Source: Fodinibius sp052060035 (lineage in GTDB: Bacteria; Bacteroidota; Rhodothermia; Balneolales; Balneolaceae). Taken from it: a DNA stretch of 64,000 nt. The notes beneath the pieces were generated by a model. That model saw only the letters and a list, made by a program, of their open reading frames with translations, was not told the DNA's origin and did no database searches. Position numbers and translations under genes: made by a program. The stretch's first letter is position 1; the number at the start of each line of letters is the position of its first letter. The stretch lies in contig NZ_JBPOEA010000009.1 of the NCBI RefSeq assembly GCF_052060035.1, positions 47,643 through 111,642 of the forward strand. Direction: 5' to 3'. This document shows positions 8,643 through 17,606 of this stretch, one piece after another.

Positions 8643-9350
8643 TTAAAACTCAAAATCATCCATCATTTCGGGCGGCTCTTTATCCAAGACAATAGCAAGC
8701 GCTAAATAAATCAGAAGCGATGTCCCCCCACCTGCAAACAAAGTAATGATAAATAAAGCTCGAATAACACCGGCACTAATTCCAAAATATTTACCTAATC
8801 CGCCACAAACACCCGCTATCTTTTTGTCCGTACGAGATTTGTATAACTTCTTGCTCTGTTTAAAAGCATAGCTGTCAAATTGTGATTTTCGGCCTGAAGA
8901 TGAACTTTCCTTATTTCCCCTACCCCTACTTTTTGTGCCCAAATCGTTATTTAAGGTATAGTCTTCCTCTTCCTTATCCTGAGACTTTTCAAAGTCATAA
9001 TCAAAATCAAAACTCCGAGAAGATTTCTGTTTATTTTTAGACTTCTTTTTCTCTCCAACAAAATAGCCGAATCCCACCATCGTAACGAAAATTCCGCCAA
9101 TAAGCGGTAAAATCTCAATAAGACCGGAAACATCAGGACCTATGGATAAGCCAATGGTTTGAATGATAAATATCATCCCCACAAAAAACATGGCAATACC
9201 AGCAATAGTAGAAAAATTCCAGATATTTGTATTCGACTTTTTCTCTTCTTCGAGAAACTCATGCATTGTTGCCTGTAGTTCGTGAGCTTCGAAATCAAGT
9301 AAGGATTCAGAATGTTGTTGCTGAGTCCGATGATTTATTTGATCTGCCAT
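8643..9350 (-). CDS. PspC-domain membrane protein
   Basis: Residues ~42-105 carry two hydrophobic segments, resembling the LiaI/LiaF-type transmembrane region. A long hydrophilic linker rich in Lys, Ser, Asp and Glu follows (about 107-165). The C-terminal PspC domain contains the signature KKIAGVCGGLGKYFGI, then a transmembrane segment. PspC proteins are inner-membrane sensors of envelope stress in the phage-shock response; here no pspA or pspF neighbour is visible, so the role is inferred from the domain only. ATG start at 9350. Confidence 0.85.
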   Translation of the reverse strand: MADQINHRTQQQHSESLLDFEAHELQATMHEFLEEEKKSNTNIWNFSTIAGIAMFFVGMIFIIQTIGLSIGPDVSGLIEILPLIGGIFVTMVGFGYFVGEKKKSKNKQKSSRSFDFDYDFEKSQDKEEEDYTLNNDLGTKSRGRGNKESSSSGRKSQFDSYAFKQSKKLYKSRTDKKIAGVCGGLGKYFGISAGVIRALFIITLFAGGGTSLLIYLALAIVLDKEPPEMMDDFEF

Positions 9351-9432
9351 AAGTTAAATGCCCCTATTTATATAATGTTAACAATCACCAGTACGTATAA
9401 AAGGAATTTGTGTTACATCGTAAATACACAAA

Positions 9433-10008
9433 TTAACTTCTTCTTAATATACGTTTTTCTGTAATGATTTTATCCAATGGCACATCAAAATTTTCGGTTG
9501 GGACCTGCTCTATGATATTAACATCAAATATAAGCCCTACCGTAGGACACTCAACATTTTGCAAAAAGCGATCATAAAACCCTTTTCCGTAACCAATACG
9601 ATTGCAATGCTGGTCCCCTCCTACCATGGGCACAATCACCAGGTCAAAAGTTGACGGCGAAACTTCTGTTCTTGTGGTGGGTTCCATCACGTCCCATTTA
9701 TTTTTTTCAAGATCTGAAAATGATGTCAATCGAATATGGGTTAGCGTTCCATTTTCAAAATTTGTTACCGGAACGACAACCTCCCTGCCTCTTGCAATCA
9801 TTTCTTGTATAAGTTCGTGAGTGGCAACTTCACGACGTATATTCATCGAAACGTAGCAATGAACCGTTTTTGCATTCTGATACTCTCTCTGCTCCTTCAA
9901 TTCCTCAATGATGTCGGCCGAAGCTCCATAAAATTCAGGTTCGGGAATGGCCTCTCGTTGCTCTAATAAATGTTGTCGTAACTCCTCTTTTTTTTGATGC
10001 TTATCCAA
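9433..10008 (-). CDS. 5-formyltetrahydrofolate cyclo-ligase
   Basis: Converts 5-formyl-THF to 5,10-methenyl-THF with ATP, rescuing a storage or inhibitory folate. The C-terminal signature NRIGYGKGFYDRFL, preceded by DLVIVPMVGGD, is the nucleotide- and folate-binding block of the MTHFS/YgfA family. 191 residues is typical. The start is TTG at 10008, two bases from the bshC stop, which suggests coupled translation. No alternative ATG exists before residue 50. Confidence 0.9.
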   Translation of the reverse strand: MDKHQKKEELRQHLLEQREAIPEPEFYGASADIIEELKEQREYQNAKTVHCYVSMNIRREVATHELIQEMIARGREVVVPVTNFENGTLTHIRLTSFSDLEKNKWDVMEPTTRTEVSPSTFDLVIVPMVGGDQHCNRIGYGKGFYDRFLQNVECPTVGLIFDVNIIEQVPTENFDVPLDKIITEKRILRRS

Positions 10009-10010
10009 AA

Positions 10011-11627
10011 CTACAAATACACTAATTTATGGTGATCAAAATCCTCATCAGCATCAAGAGCATTCAATAGTTTATCCCAAATATCAACGCCATATTTATT
10101 CATGAAAAATATGGGTGCAATCGTTCGCTCTTGCAGTCCTTCTTCGGGAAAAAGATTCGCTTTAATTCTTTTTATTCGATCTAACTGTGTTTGGTCTTTC
10201 TTTTTAACAGAGCGATATACTTTTCCTTTTAGCTTATTAAGCTCATTTATATAAATAGAAGTTGCCTTTTCGGCTGCAGCTTCCAATGTGGGGTCAATAT
10301 CTGCAATATCCTTCTTTTTGGTATCTGATATTTCCTCCACTTTTGTCTGCCAGTCTTCAAATATAGCTTCAATATCATGCTGATCAGTTCTGTCTACATA
10401 ATCGGATTCCAAATCCTCAATACGATTACCATATTCATGAAACTCAAAGGGCAGCTCATTAAAGATCCGGTCAATAGCCGGTTCAATGAGGGTCGCACTC
10501 AACCGTGGAAAAATGATCGGCATATCCATATCAAAACATTGGTACATGCTTTTCATTTGCCCGTAATAAGCTATTTCTCCGGGTCCGGCCACATATCCAG
10601 CTGTTGGCAACAACGCATCCTGCACAATAGGTCTTAGAAATACATTGGGAGAAAAACGATCGGGATGAGCCTCAATTTCATCCACAAGCTGAGCGTTATT
10701 CCATTTAACATTGCCATCAGTTTCCCAGCCATTACCATTACGATTTATTTTGGTGCGACCAGTTTCATCATCAAGATAGAAAAGGTTGGAGTCGTACAGC
10801 GTTACTTGTTGATGATACCCTTCGGCCAGGCTTGCCGTTTGTTTTTCAAGCCTATCTCGAATCTTATCGGCTTGCTGTATAGATGTTTTGAGATATTCCC
10901 CGGTAGCTTGTTTCACGTCGGGATGATTACTACCTGCCAGCACTAACCCATGTTTTGAAAATAGACGGCTGATAAAAAGACCAAACGCCTCAAAAAATGA
11001 ATTATCTTTGTTAAAAGACTCGTCAAGCAGTTCCCAAAGATCACCTGAGAAATCGGTATCATAAAGTACTTCTTTTAACTGATCTCGCATTTCCGATATT
11101 TCATCGGGCAGTGACAATTCAGCGACCGTAGGCAGATCGTTATTTTTGGGAGGAAGAGAAAAAGTTTTGGGACTATCCTCATCAATAATGGTGATCTTAC
11201 GCACCTCATCATAATCGTGATCCTCATCCGCCAGCCAAAACACAGGGATTACCGGCCGATTAAACTCCTCTTCGAGTTGTTGGGCAATATGGATGGTACT
11301 CAGGGTTTTGAGCACCGTATATAATGGTCCGCCATACACTCCCAACTGTTGACCGGTAACAACAACCAGTGCATTCTTATTTTTGAGGCGTTCAATATTG
11401 TGGATAGCTTCCTCATCAGCGTCAAATTGCTTATTTAAGGAAGATAAAATGGATGCGGTATTTTCCCGATCGCCTTGAAACGTAAACCCATCCATTTTTT
11501 TCGAAATAGCAGTGGAGTCAAAAGGATTGTGCTCAAAAAATTTACTTACCTCATCAAAATTGTGAACATACGTTTTAAAAAGCTTTGAAAATGGAAGATG
11601 TTTAAAAGAGTAATTGGAAACCTGCAA
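10011..11627 (-). CDS. bshC: Bacillithiol biosynthesis cysteine-adding enzyme BshC
   Basis: Last step of bacillithiol synthesis: adds cysteine to glucosaminyl-malate. The family hallmark VVTGQQLGVYGGPLYT (residues ~88-103) is followed by PVFWLADEDHDYDEV, and the protein is 538 residues, as usual. The Rossmann-like core is followed by a long coiled-coil-forming segment (about 400-500). The start is TTG at 11627 preceded by AGGGG three bases away, a good ribosome-binding site; homologues begin in the same place. It shows that the low-molecular-weight thiol of this organism is likely bacillithiol. bshA and bshB are not in the window. Confidence 0.94.
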   Translation of the reverse strand: MQVSNYSFKHLPFSKLFKTYVHNFDEVSKFFEHNPFDSTAISKKMDGFTFQGDRENTASILSSLNKQFDADEEAIHNIERLKNKNALVVVTGQQLGVYGGPLYTVLKTLSTIHIAQQLEEEFNRPVIPVFWLADEDHDYDEVRKITIIDEDSPKTFSLPPKNNDLPTVAELSLPDEISEMRDQLKEVLYDTDFSGDLWELLDESFNKDNSFFEAFGLFISRLFSKHGLVLAGSNHPDVKQATGEYLKTSIQQADKIRDRLEKQTASLAEGYHQQVTLYDSNLFYLDDETGRTKINRNGNGWETDGNVKWNNAQLVDEIEAHPDRFSPNVFLRPIVQDALLPTAGYVAGPGEIAYYGQMKSMYQCFDMDMPIIFPRLSATLIEPAIDRIFNELPFEFHEYGNRIEDLESDYVDRTDQHDIEAIFEDWQTKVEEISDTKKKDIADIDPTLEAAAEKATSIYINELNKLKGKVYRSVKKKDQTQLDRIKRIKANLFPEEGLQERTIAPIFFMNKYGVDIWDKLLNALDADEDFDHHKLVYL

Positions 11628-11632
11628 TGCCC

Positions 11633-12205
11633 CTATCCTTTAAGTTTTTGAATTTCATCCCGCAGCCGGGCAGCTTTTTCATAATTTTCGGTATCAATAG
11701 CGGTTTGGAGCTCATCCTCAAGGCGTTCTAACTTGCTCATTTCTTTCGGTTGATCCTGAGATTGAGCAGTGGTAGCCAAATCCCCGCTTGACTCCCCCTC
11801 TGAAACAATGCCAGCCTCTTCTAATATTTCACTTGCTACATATATTGAGGCATCAAAACGAACAGCCAAGGCAATTGCATCGCTGGGACGAGCATCCTGT
11901 TCCATCTCCTGACCGTTATCTTCATAGATAATTTTTGCAAAGAACGTCCCTTCACTCAAATCATTTATAAAAACCTGCTGCACATTCGATCCAAAATTTT
12001 GGATCATATTTTTTAATAAATCATGAGTCATAGGCCGCGGTGGTTTTATATGTTCTAACTCCAGAGCTATTGCCTGTGCCTCAAACGTACCAATGATAAT
12101 TGGCAAACGACGGTTACCGTCAATTTCATTTAATATTAATGCATAAGCTCCACCGCTGCTGGGACTGGTTGACAGCCCTAATATGTCCATCTTGATTTTA
12201 TCCAA
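11633..12205 (-). CDS. Bifunctional nuclease-family protein (DUF151) with UvrB/UvrC motif
   Basis: N-terminal DUF151 domain (about residues 1-135): ILGLS, SGGAYALIL, RLPIIIGTFEAQAIALELE and RPSDAIALAVR are typical. A C-terminal UVR motif (about 156-190, LEDELQTAIDTENYEKAARL) forms a helical hairpin that can contact UvrB-type partners. Proteins of this group have DNase/RNase activity in plants and conserved but poorly defined roles in bacteria. The TTG at 12205 matches homologue N-termini; an ATG at 12190 is the alternative. It is first in the unit with bshC and the folate cyclo-ligase. Confidence 0.88.
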   Translation of the reverse strand: MDKIKMDILGLSTSPSSGGAYALILNEIDGNRRLPIIIGTFEAQAIALELEHIKPPRPMTHDLLKNMIQNFGSNVQQVFINDLSEGTFFAKIIYEDNGQEMEQDARPSDAIALAVRFDASIYVASEILEEAGIVSEGESSGDLATTAQSQDQPKEMSKLERLEDELQTAIDTENYEKAARLRDEIQKLKG

Positions 12206-12331
12206 TGGTAAATCGTTTTTCTTTTAATTAATAGTGCAATTATTGCAAGTAAATTTACTGATTTTTAAGGTACCCGTAAACTTTAGAACCAAGTTAAATA
12301 AACGTATTTTGAGATCTAAATGTTTGATTAA

Positions 12332-12733
12332 ATGAAGACCAATCGATATTGCATTCTTATGGGCAATAAAAAAGAATCTCCGAAAATTAATTCCATCAAA
12401 TGGGGAAAGATCAAAACAAGCGATGGCAATACCTATAAAGATGCCAAACTTTATCCCGGCGGATCTCGCAAATGGGACTGGAACGAAACCGGAACGTGCC
12501 ATGACCCCGGCATTCAGCCTGCTGATGTTGAAGAACTGCTTAACAATAACGCACAAGTAATTATCCTTTCAAAGGGATTTCACGAGCGGCTGCAAGTTTG
12601 CGATAAAACTATTGATTTTCTTAAAGAAAATGAGAAGACATTTCATATATTAGAAACTGGTAAAGCCGTTAAAAAGTACAATGAACTACGTGAAAAATAT
12701 CCTATTGGTGCGCTGATTCATTCAACGTGCTAA
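12332..12733 (+). CDS. Mth938-like (AAMDC) domain protein
   Basis: A 133-residue protein of the Mth938/DUF498 fold. Features: the N-terminal strand block SIKWGKIKTSDG, then KLYPGG and the hydrophobic patch QVIILSKGFHERLQV, ending in a strand/helix with KYNELREK. In other organisms this domain is fused to or interacts with NADH dehydrogenase assembly factors (NDUFAF3 shares the fold), so its place 176 bp ahead of nuoA is suggestive but not proof. The ATG at 12359 (124 residues) would begin directly at the conserved domain and is an equally plausible start. Confidence 0.78.
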   Translation: MKTNRYCILMGNKKESPKINSIKWGKIKTSDGNTYKDAKLYPGGSRKWDWNETGTCHDPGIQPADVEELLNNNAQVIILSKGFHERLQVCDKTIDFLKENEKTFHILETGKAVKKYNELREKYPIGALIHSTC

Positions 12734-12909
12734 AAAGAACCTTAATGAAGAAATACTCAAAAACTATATATACTCATTTTAAATAAGAATGGCTCTGAAA
12801 ATTTATATCTTTTCAAACTCAGATGTCCTATATTCTTTGCCTTAATTTCATTGACATTACGAGCCATTGCTACTAATTTCCGACTGACTTAAATCAATAT
12901 TATAACGCG

Positions 12910-13287
12910 ATGTTTGAGAACTATTTACCAATTGCAATTTTGGCCGGCGTTGCTATTATTGTGGCGATTCTTTTAATGACGTTATCCCGTGTGCTTGGTC
13001 CGTATCGTCCAAACAAAACCAAGCTCGAACCTTATGAAAGCGGTATGGATCCTGTTGGTGATGCATCCAATCGTTATTCTATAAGTTTTTACCTTGTAGC
13101 AATTGCTTTTATCGTTTTTGATGTTGAGGTCGTCTTTGTTTATCCATGGGCGGTCAGTTATCTTGACTTTGGCCCTGGCACACTTGTATCGATGATCATC
13201 TTTATTTTAGAGCTTTATGTTGGATTGATCTATCTGATTAAAAAAGGGGCCCTCGACTGGGATTTAAAAAAAGGAATGTTTAATTAA
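12910..13287 (+). CDS. nuoA: NADH-quinone oxidoreductase subunit A
   Basis: Membrane subunit of respiratory complex I. Three hydrophobic helices (about 6-26, 58-82, 88-110) and the loop YESGMDPVGDASNRYSISFY, the conserved region between helix 1 and 2 near the quinone site. FDVEVVFVYPWA is the family signature in helix 2. 125 residues is usual. First gene of nuoABCDEFGH. Confidence 0.95.
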   Translation: MFENYLPIAILAGVAIIVAILLMTLSRVLGPYRPNKTKLEPYESGMDPVGDASNRYSISFYLVAIAFIVFDVEVVFVYPWAVSYLDFGPGTLVSMIIFILELYVGLIYLIKKGALDWDLKKGMFN

Positions 13288-13308
13288 ATAATTGAAGCCT
13301 ATACTTAT

Positions 13309-13791
13309 ATGGGTATTGAAAATTCACTTGGTGACGGTTTTTTAACCACTAAAGTTGATTCATTGACAAATTGGGCTCGATCTAATGCCGCTTGGCCTAT
13401 GCCTATGGGACTGGCCTGCTGTGCTATTGAAATGATGGCCTTTGCAGCCCCTAAATATGATGCTGCACGTTTTGGATCTGAGGTAATGCGTTTCTCTCCA
13501 CGGCAAAGTGATCTGATGATTGTTGCTGGTTGGGTCAATTACAAAATGGCCCATGCTGTCCGCAGAATCTGGGATCAAATGCCAGATCCTAAATGGTGTA
13601 TTGCTATGGGAGCTTGTGCTTCTACCGGGGGAATGCACCGCTGCTATGGTGTTGTGCAAGGTTGTGATAACTTTCTCCCTGTCGATGCATACGTTTCTGG
13701 TTGCCCCCCGCGCCCCGATGCCCTGCTTCATGCCCTAATGAAAATTCAAGACAAAGTTCGAACAGAACATTCTACTAAGCTCGATACTTAA
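13309..13791 (+). CDS. nuoB: NADH-quinone oxidoreductase subunit B
   Basis: Peripheral-arm subunit that holds iron-sulfur cluster N2, the last electron donor to quinone. All four ligands are present: Cys37 and Cys38 in GLACCAIEMM, Cys103 in GACASTGG, and Cys132 in SGCPPRPDAL. 160 residues is typical. It begins 21 bp after nuoA and ends 9 bp before nuoC. Confidence 0.96.
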   Translation: MGIENSLGDGFLTTKVDSLTNWARSNAAWPMPMGLACCAIEMMAFAAPKYDAARFGSEVMRFSPRQSDLMIVAGWVNYKMAHAVRRIWDQMPDPKWCIAMGACASTGGMHRCYGVVQGCDNFLPVDAYVSGCPPRPDALLHALMKIQDKVRTEHSTKLDT

Positions 13792-13800
13792 TTAATAAAT

Positions 13801-14307
13801 ATGGAATTGTCAGACACGCTTAAATCGGTCGTTGATGGCCTCTCCGAAAATCATTCGGATCAATTGCTTGATGTATACCAATCGACCGGTGATACTTTTA
13901 TCCGCGTTGTACCGGATGCCATTGTTGAAATTTGTAAGGTTTTAAAGAATAAGCACCATTTTATCTACTTGGCCGATATTTTAGGTGCTGATCGTTTTAC
14001 TTCAGAGGAACGTTTCGAAATTATTTACAACATTGTTTCGCTTCGCAACCGAGAGCGGGTTTTCCTTAAAGTTTGGCTTGAGGAAGAAAATCCTACGGTA
14101 GATTCCATTACTGATGTATGGAAATCTGCCAGCTGGCACGAACGTCAAGTGTACGATATGTTCGGGGTTCATTTTAACAACCATCCCGATATGCGGCGTA
14201 TTTACATGCCCGAGGATTTCAATTATTATCCGTTGCGTAAGGAATTTCCATTGTTGGGTATTCCGGGCTCTATCGAATTACCGAGTTCAACTCCCGACAC
14301 TGAATAA
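13801..14307 (+). CDS. nuoC: NADH-quinone oxidoreductase subunit C
   Basis: 30-kDa-type subunit of the complex I peripheral arm. The family signature ASWHERQVYDMFGVHFNNHPDMRRI (written here in part: WHERQVYDMFGV) near residues 110-130 is clear, followed by the RKEFPL block near the C-terminus. 168 residues, encoded separately from nuoD rather than fused as in E. coli. Only 7 bp separate it from nuoD. Confidence 0.95.
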   Translation: MELSDTLKSVVDGLSENHSDQLLDVYQSTGDTFIRVVPDAIVEICKVLKNKHHFIYLADILGADRFTSEERFEIIYNIVSLRNRERVFLKVWLEEENPTVDSITDVWKSASWHERQVYDMFGVHFNNHPDMRRIYMPEDFNYYPLRKEFPLLGIPGSIELPSSTPDTE

Positions 14308-14314
14308 TATTTTT

Positions 14315-15607
14315 ATGGACACTAAGCATATAAAAAACGATGTAGATCCAAAGTTCTTCAAAAAGCATCAGGAATCACTCTATGATGCTTTGGAAGACAA
14401 ACATACTACCGTGGAAATATTGGACGATGATGACCCCCTCAATACCAAGATGGTATTGAACATGGGTCCTCAGCATCCCGCCACACATGGGGTATTGCGG
14501 CTTATTCTACAGCTTAACGGTGAACTTATTGAAAAAGCCAAGTTAGACATTGGTTATCTGCATCGGGGCATTGAAAAAATTGCTGAGAATAAAACGTATC
14601 AGGAATTTATGCCCTATACCGATCGCACAGATTACCTATCCCCTTATAGTAACAACGTTGCGTTTTGTACTGCTGTTGAAAAAATTGCAAATGTTGAGGT
14701 TCCCGAACGTGCTCATTATATCCGGATGATTGGATGTGAGCTGGCACGAATTTCTTCGCACCTGTTATGGTTGGGAACTATGGTCCAAGATGCGGGCGCT
14801 GTTTCGTTTTTCCTTTGGACGTTCCGTGAACGAGAAAAGATTTATGATATTTTTGATCACATTGGTGGGCATCGTTTTACTATTTCCCACGCTCGTATTG
14901 GCGGAGTGGCTAATGATCTTACTGATGATGCCTTGGCAATGATCAAGGATTTTGTTAATGAGTTTCCGCAGGAGCTTAAAGATTTTCACGGTCTCTTAGA
15001 CCGTAATCGCATTTTCTTTAACCGTAATCGGGAAGTTGGGGTACTGCCTACCGAACGGGCTCTCGAAATTGGGGCCACAGGCCCTACCCTTCGTGGATCT
15101 GGATATGCATATGATATTCGTGATTTTGAGCCGTATGCTCGTTACGACGAAGTCGAATTTGAAATACCTACCCGGCTCGAGGGGGATAACCTGGCACGTT
15201 ACTATGTTCGGATGGAAGAAATGCATGAAAGTATTCGCATCATCCGCCAATGCCTTGATAAGCTTCCAAAAGGACCTGTACGTACAGATAACGCTAAGCA
15301 GGCCTACCCATCCAAAGATGAGGTTTATTATTCGATGGAGGGTATGATTCATGACTTTATGATGACTGATACTGGAATTTGTCCCCCCGAAGGAAGTGAA
15401 TCTTTTCATTCCATTGAAGCCCCTAAAGGTGAACTCGGATATTTCATTCAAAGCGATGGTACCGGCCACCCCTGGCGACTTGGAATAAAGTCACCTTCTT
15501 ATGCTAATCTCCAAGCACTTGAAGACATGCTTGATGGTGAAATGGTAGCAGATACAGTAGTTATGATAGGTGGCGTAGACCCAGTGATGGGAGATTCTGA
15601 CAAATAA
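14315..15607 (+). CDS. nuoD: NADH-quinone oxidoreductase subunit D
   Basis: 49-kDa-type subunit forming the quinone cavity with NuoB. The conserved GPQHPATHGVLRL block, the DIGYLHRGIEK motif, and the C-terminal GGVDPVMGDSDK (a remnant of the [NiFe] hydrogenase large subunit fold) are present. I start it at ATG 14315 (430 residues); the open frame extends upstream to 14114, but that part overlaps nuoC in another frame and shows no family similarity. After the stop, a hairpin with a T run precedes nuoE. Confidence 0.96.
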   Translation: MDTKHIKNDVDPKFFKKHQESLYDALEDKHTTVEILDDDDPLNTKMVLNMGPQHPATHGVLRLILQLNGELIEKAKLDIGYLHRGIEKIAENKTYQEFMPYTDRTDYLSPYSNNVAFCTAVEKIANVEVPERAHYIRMIGCELARISSHLLWLGTMVQDAGAVSFFLWTFREREKIYDIFDHIGGHRFTISHARIGGVANDLTDDALAMIKDFVNEFPQELKDFHGLLDRNRIFFNRNREVGVLPTERALEIGATGPTLRGSGYAYDIRDFEPYARYDEVEFEIPTRLEGDNLARYYVRMEEMHESIRIIRQCLDKLPKGPVRTDNAKQAYPSKDEVYYSMEGMIHDFMMTDTGICPPEGSESFHSIEAPKGELGYFIQSDGTGHPWRLGIKSPSYANLQALEDMLDGEMVADTVVMIGGVDPVMGDSDK

Positions 15608-15631
15608 AAAAATTAACAAAACGAGTTACCG

Positions 15632-15653
15632 AGTAGCAGTGTGCTACTTTTTT
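15632..15653 (+). terminator. Terminator-like hairpin between nuoD and nuoE
   Basis: A perfect 7-bp stem (AGTAGCA 15632-15638, TGCTACT 15642-15648) with a 3-base loop runs into six T (15648-15653). It lies inside the nuo operon, so it may act as an attenuator or partial terminator that lowers expression of nuoE-H, or as a 3' end-stabilising stem. The short stem makes full termination uncertain. Confidence 0.5.
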
Positions 15654-15678
15654 ACTCATTACTAAGCAATAGTTATTG

Positions 15679-16230
15679 ATGGCTGATTTGTCATTTACAC
15701 AAGAAGAACTTAATGAAATAGAACGCCTAAAGGCTAAATTTCCAACTGCAAAGGCGGCTACGTTACGTGTTTTGTGGTTGGCCCAAAACAAGTATGGCCA
15801 TGTTAAAGATGAAGTACAGAACTTAGTAGCCGAAGCTCTTGATCTACCCAAGGCTCATGTGCATGGTGTTGCACGCTTTTACACACAGTACTACAAAGAG
15901 GAAAAGGGGAAATTTGTTCTTGATGTCTGCACCTGTCTCAGTTGTCAACTTTGTGGTGGATACGATATTTTGCACCACTTAGAAGATGAACTGGGTATAG
16001 AAGCTGGTGAAACAACAGATGATGGTATGTTCACCATTAATGAAGTAGAATGCCTCGGTGCTTGTGGATACGCTCCCATGCTTCAAGTTACAAATGGCGT
16101 GTACGTTAACAACCTCACTAAAGAAAAGGTTGATAAACTTATAGAGAATCTTAAAACCGGTAATATGCCAGAGTTTGAATCCATGGCAATGCCCGAATTG
16201 GAAAAACGAAATCAAGCTGCCTCAGAATAA
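15679..16230 (+). CDS. nuoE: NADH-quinone oxidoreductase subunit E
   Basis: 24-kDa-type subunit carrying [2Fe-2S] cluster N1a. The four ligands fit the C-x4-C … C-x3-C pattern: Cys84, Cys89, Cys125 and Cys129 (VCTCLSC and VECLGACG). An extra Cys86 and Cys92 lie in the first loop. ATG at 15679 gives 183 residues; a TTG one codon upstream is less likely. The stop codon TAA shares its last base with the nuoF start (TAATG), implying coupled translation. Confidence 0.95.
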   Translation: MADLSFTQEELNEIERLKAKFPTAKAATLRVLWLAQNKYGHVKDEVQNLVAEALDLPKAHVHGVARFYTQYYKEEKGKFVLDVCTCLSCQLCGGYDILHHLEDELGIEAGETTDDGMFTINEVECLGACGYAPMLQVTNGVYVNNLTKEKVDKLIENLKTGNMPEFESMAMPELEKRNQAASE

Positions 16231-17519
16231 TGGCTCAAAACTGGAAATCATTTGAACCACTGCTTATACCTGATATTCCCAATCTACAAGAGATTGAGGT
16301 TTATGAAGAAAACGGTGGCTATGAAGCACTCAAAAAAATCGTAAAAGACCAAGAAACGTGGTCGCGAAAAAGTGTAATTGAAGAAGTAAAACAAGCAAAT
16401 ATTCGTGGTCGTGGTGGTGCCGGTTTTAATGCCGGACTAAAATGGAGCTTTATGCCAGACCCCGATGGCGGGCCTCGTTATCTTGCATGCAATGGTGATG
16501 AATCAGAGCCAGGCACTTTTAAGGATCGCAAGATTTTTGAATACAATCCGCACCTGTTTATTGAAGGAGCTCTAATTGCTTCTTATGCGATGACTATTGA
16601 TACTATCTATGTATATATTCGCGGAGAGTATATTTCTTGGGTTGAAATGTTCCAGGAAGCTGTGAACGACGCCTATGAAAAAGGATATTTAGGTGAAAAT
16701 ATTTTAGGCACTGACATTTCTATTGATTTGGAAGTAACATACGGTGCCGGTGCCTATATTTGTGGTGAAGAAACCGCAATGCTTGAATCCCTTGAAGGAA
16801 AACGTGGATATCCACGAACTAAACCCCCCTTCCCCGCTCAAAATGGGTTATGGGGCCGTCCAACTACTATTAACAATATTGAGACCTTAGCTAATGTTCC
16901 GTTAGTGATAAATAACGGGGCCGATTGGTATGGAGATATTGGTGCCGAAGAACATCCCGGACCAGTACTTTATGGAATATCCGGTCATGTCAATCGACCG
17001 GGTGTATATGAATATCCAACCGGTGTGCCAGTAATGGATTTAATTAATGAAGTAGCCGGTGGTATCCGAGGAGGTAAAGATTTGAAAGCCCTGATTCCAG
17101 GTGGCTCTTCTACTCCGGTACTGCGAGCCGATCAGCTTGAAGGGGTTTCCATGAATTCTGATTCCCTCAAAGATGCCGGATCAATGATGGGTACGGCCGG
17201 TATGGTAGTTATGGATGAAGATACCGACATGGTTGAAGTCCTTTGGCGTATTGCTCATTTCTATCATCACGAATCATGCGGCCAGTGTACGCCCTGTCGT
17301 GAAGGTACCGGTTGGTTGGAAAAAGTATTGAAGAAAATTAAAGACGGTGAAGGAGAAATGAAGGATCTTGATCTCCTGCTCGATGTGGGCAATCAGATGG
17401 AGGGCCGAACGATTTGTGCTCTTGCTGATGCTGCAGTATGGCCGGTACGGCATACCATTAACCGTTTTAGAGACGAATTTGAAGCACGTTGTAAGAAATC
17501 TGTTCACGCTGTAGCGTGA
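16230..17519 (+). CDS. nuoF: NADH-quinone oxidoreductase subunit F
   Basis: 51-kDa-type subunit: NADH oxidation on FMN, then electron transfer to [4Fe-4S] cluster N3. GRGGAGFNAGLKWSFM near residue 60 is the NADH/FMN glycine-rich loop; GDESEPGTFKDR and YGAGAYICGEETAML bind FMN; SCGQCTPCREGT plus a later TICALADAA cysteine ligate N3. 429 residues is typical. It overlaps nuoE by one base and is followed by 87 bp before nuoG. Confidence 0.96.
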   Translation: MAQNWKSFEPLLIPDIPNLQEIEVYEENGGYEALKKIVKDQETWSRKSVIEEVKQANIRGRGGAGFNAGLKWSFMPDPDGGPRYLACNGDESEPGTFKDRKIFEYNPHLFIEGALIASYAMTIDTIYVYIRGEYISWVEMFQEAVNDAYEKGYLGENILGTDISIDLEVTYGAGAYICGEETAMLESLEGKRGYPRTKPPFPAQNGLWGRPTTINNIETLANVPLVINNGADWYGDIGAEEHPGPVLYGISGHVNRPGVYEYPTGVPVMDLINEVAGGIRGGKDLKALIPGGSSTPVLRADQLEGVSMNSDSLKDAGSMMGTAGMVVMDEDTDMVEVLWRIAHFYHHESCGQCTPCREGTGWLEKVLKKIKDGEGEMKDLDLLLDVGNQMEGRTICALADAAVWPVRHTINRFRDEFEARCKKSVHAVA

Positions 17520-17606
17520 TCTAAATAACAAATCACAAATATCACTTGTGGCAAGCAATTATTTGGCTGTCACAATCATTTTGTGAATTGAAATTGATTC
17601 AACATT

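Noticed and set aside
12224..12556. Minus-strand frame of 110 codons opposite the Mth938-like gene
   Set aside because: It is antisense to a recognisable gene and lacks family similarity.
14114..14314. 5' extension of the nuoD reading frame
   Set aside because: It lies inside nuoC in another frame; NuoD similarity starts at ATG 14315.
17559..17590. Small stem-loops between nuoF and nuoG
   Set aside because: Stems of five or six AT-rich pairs without a T run; not convincing as terminators.
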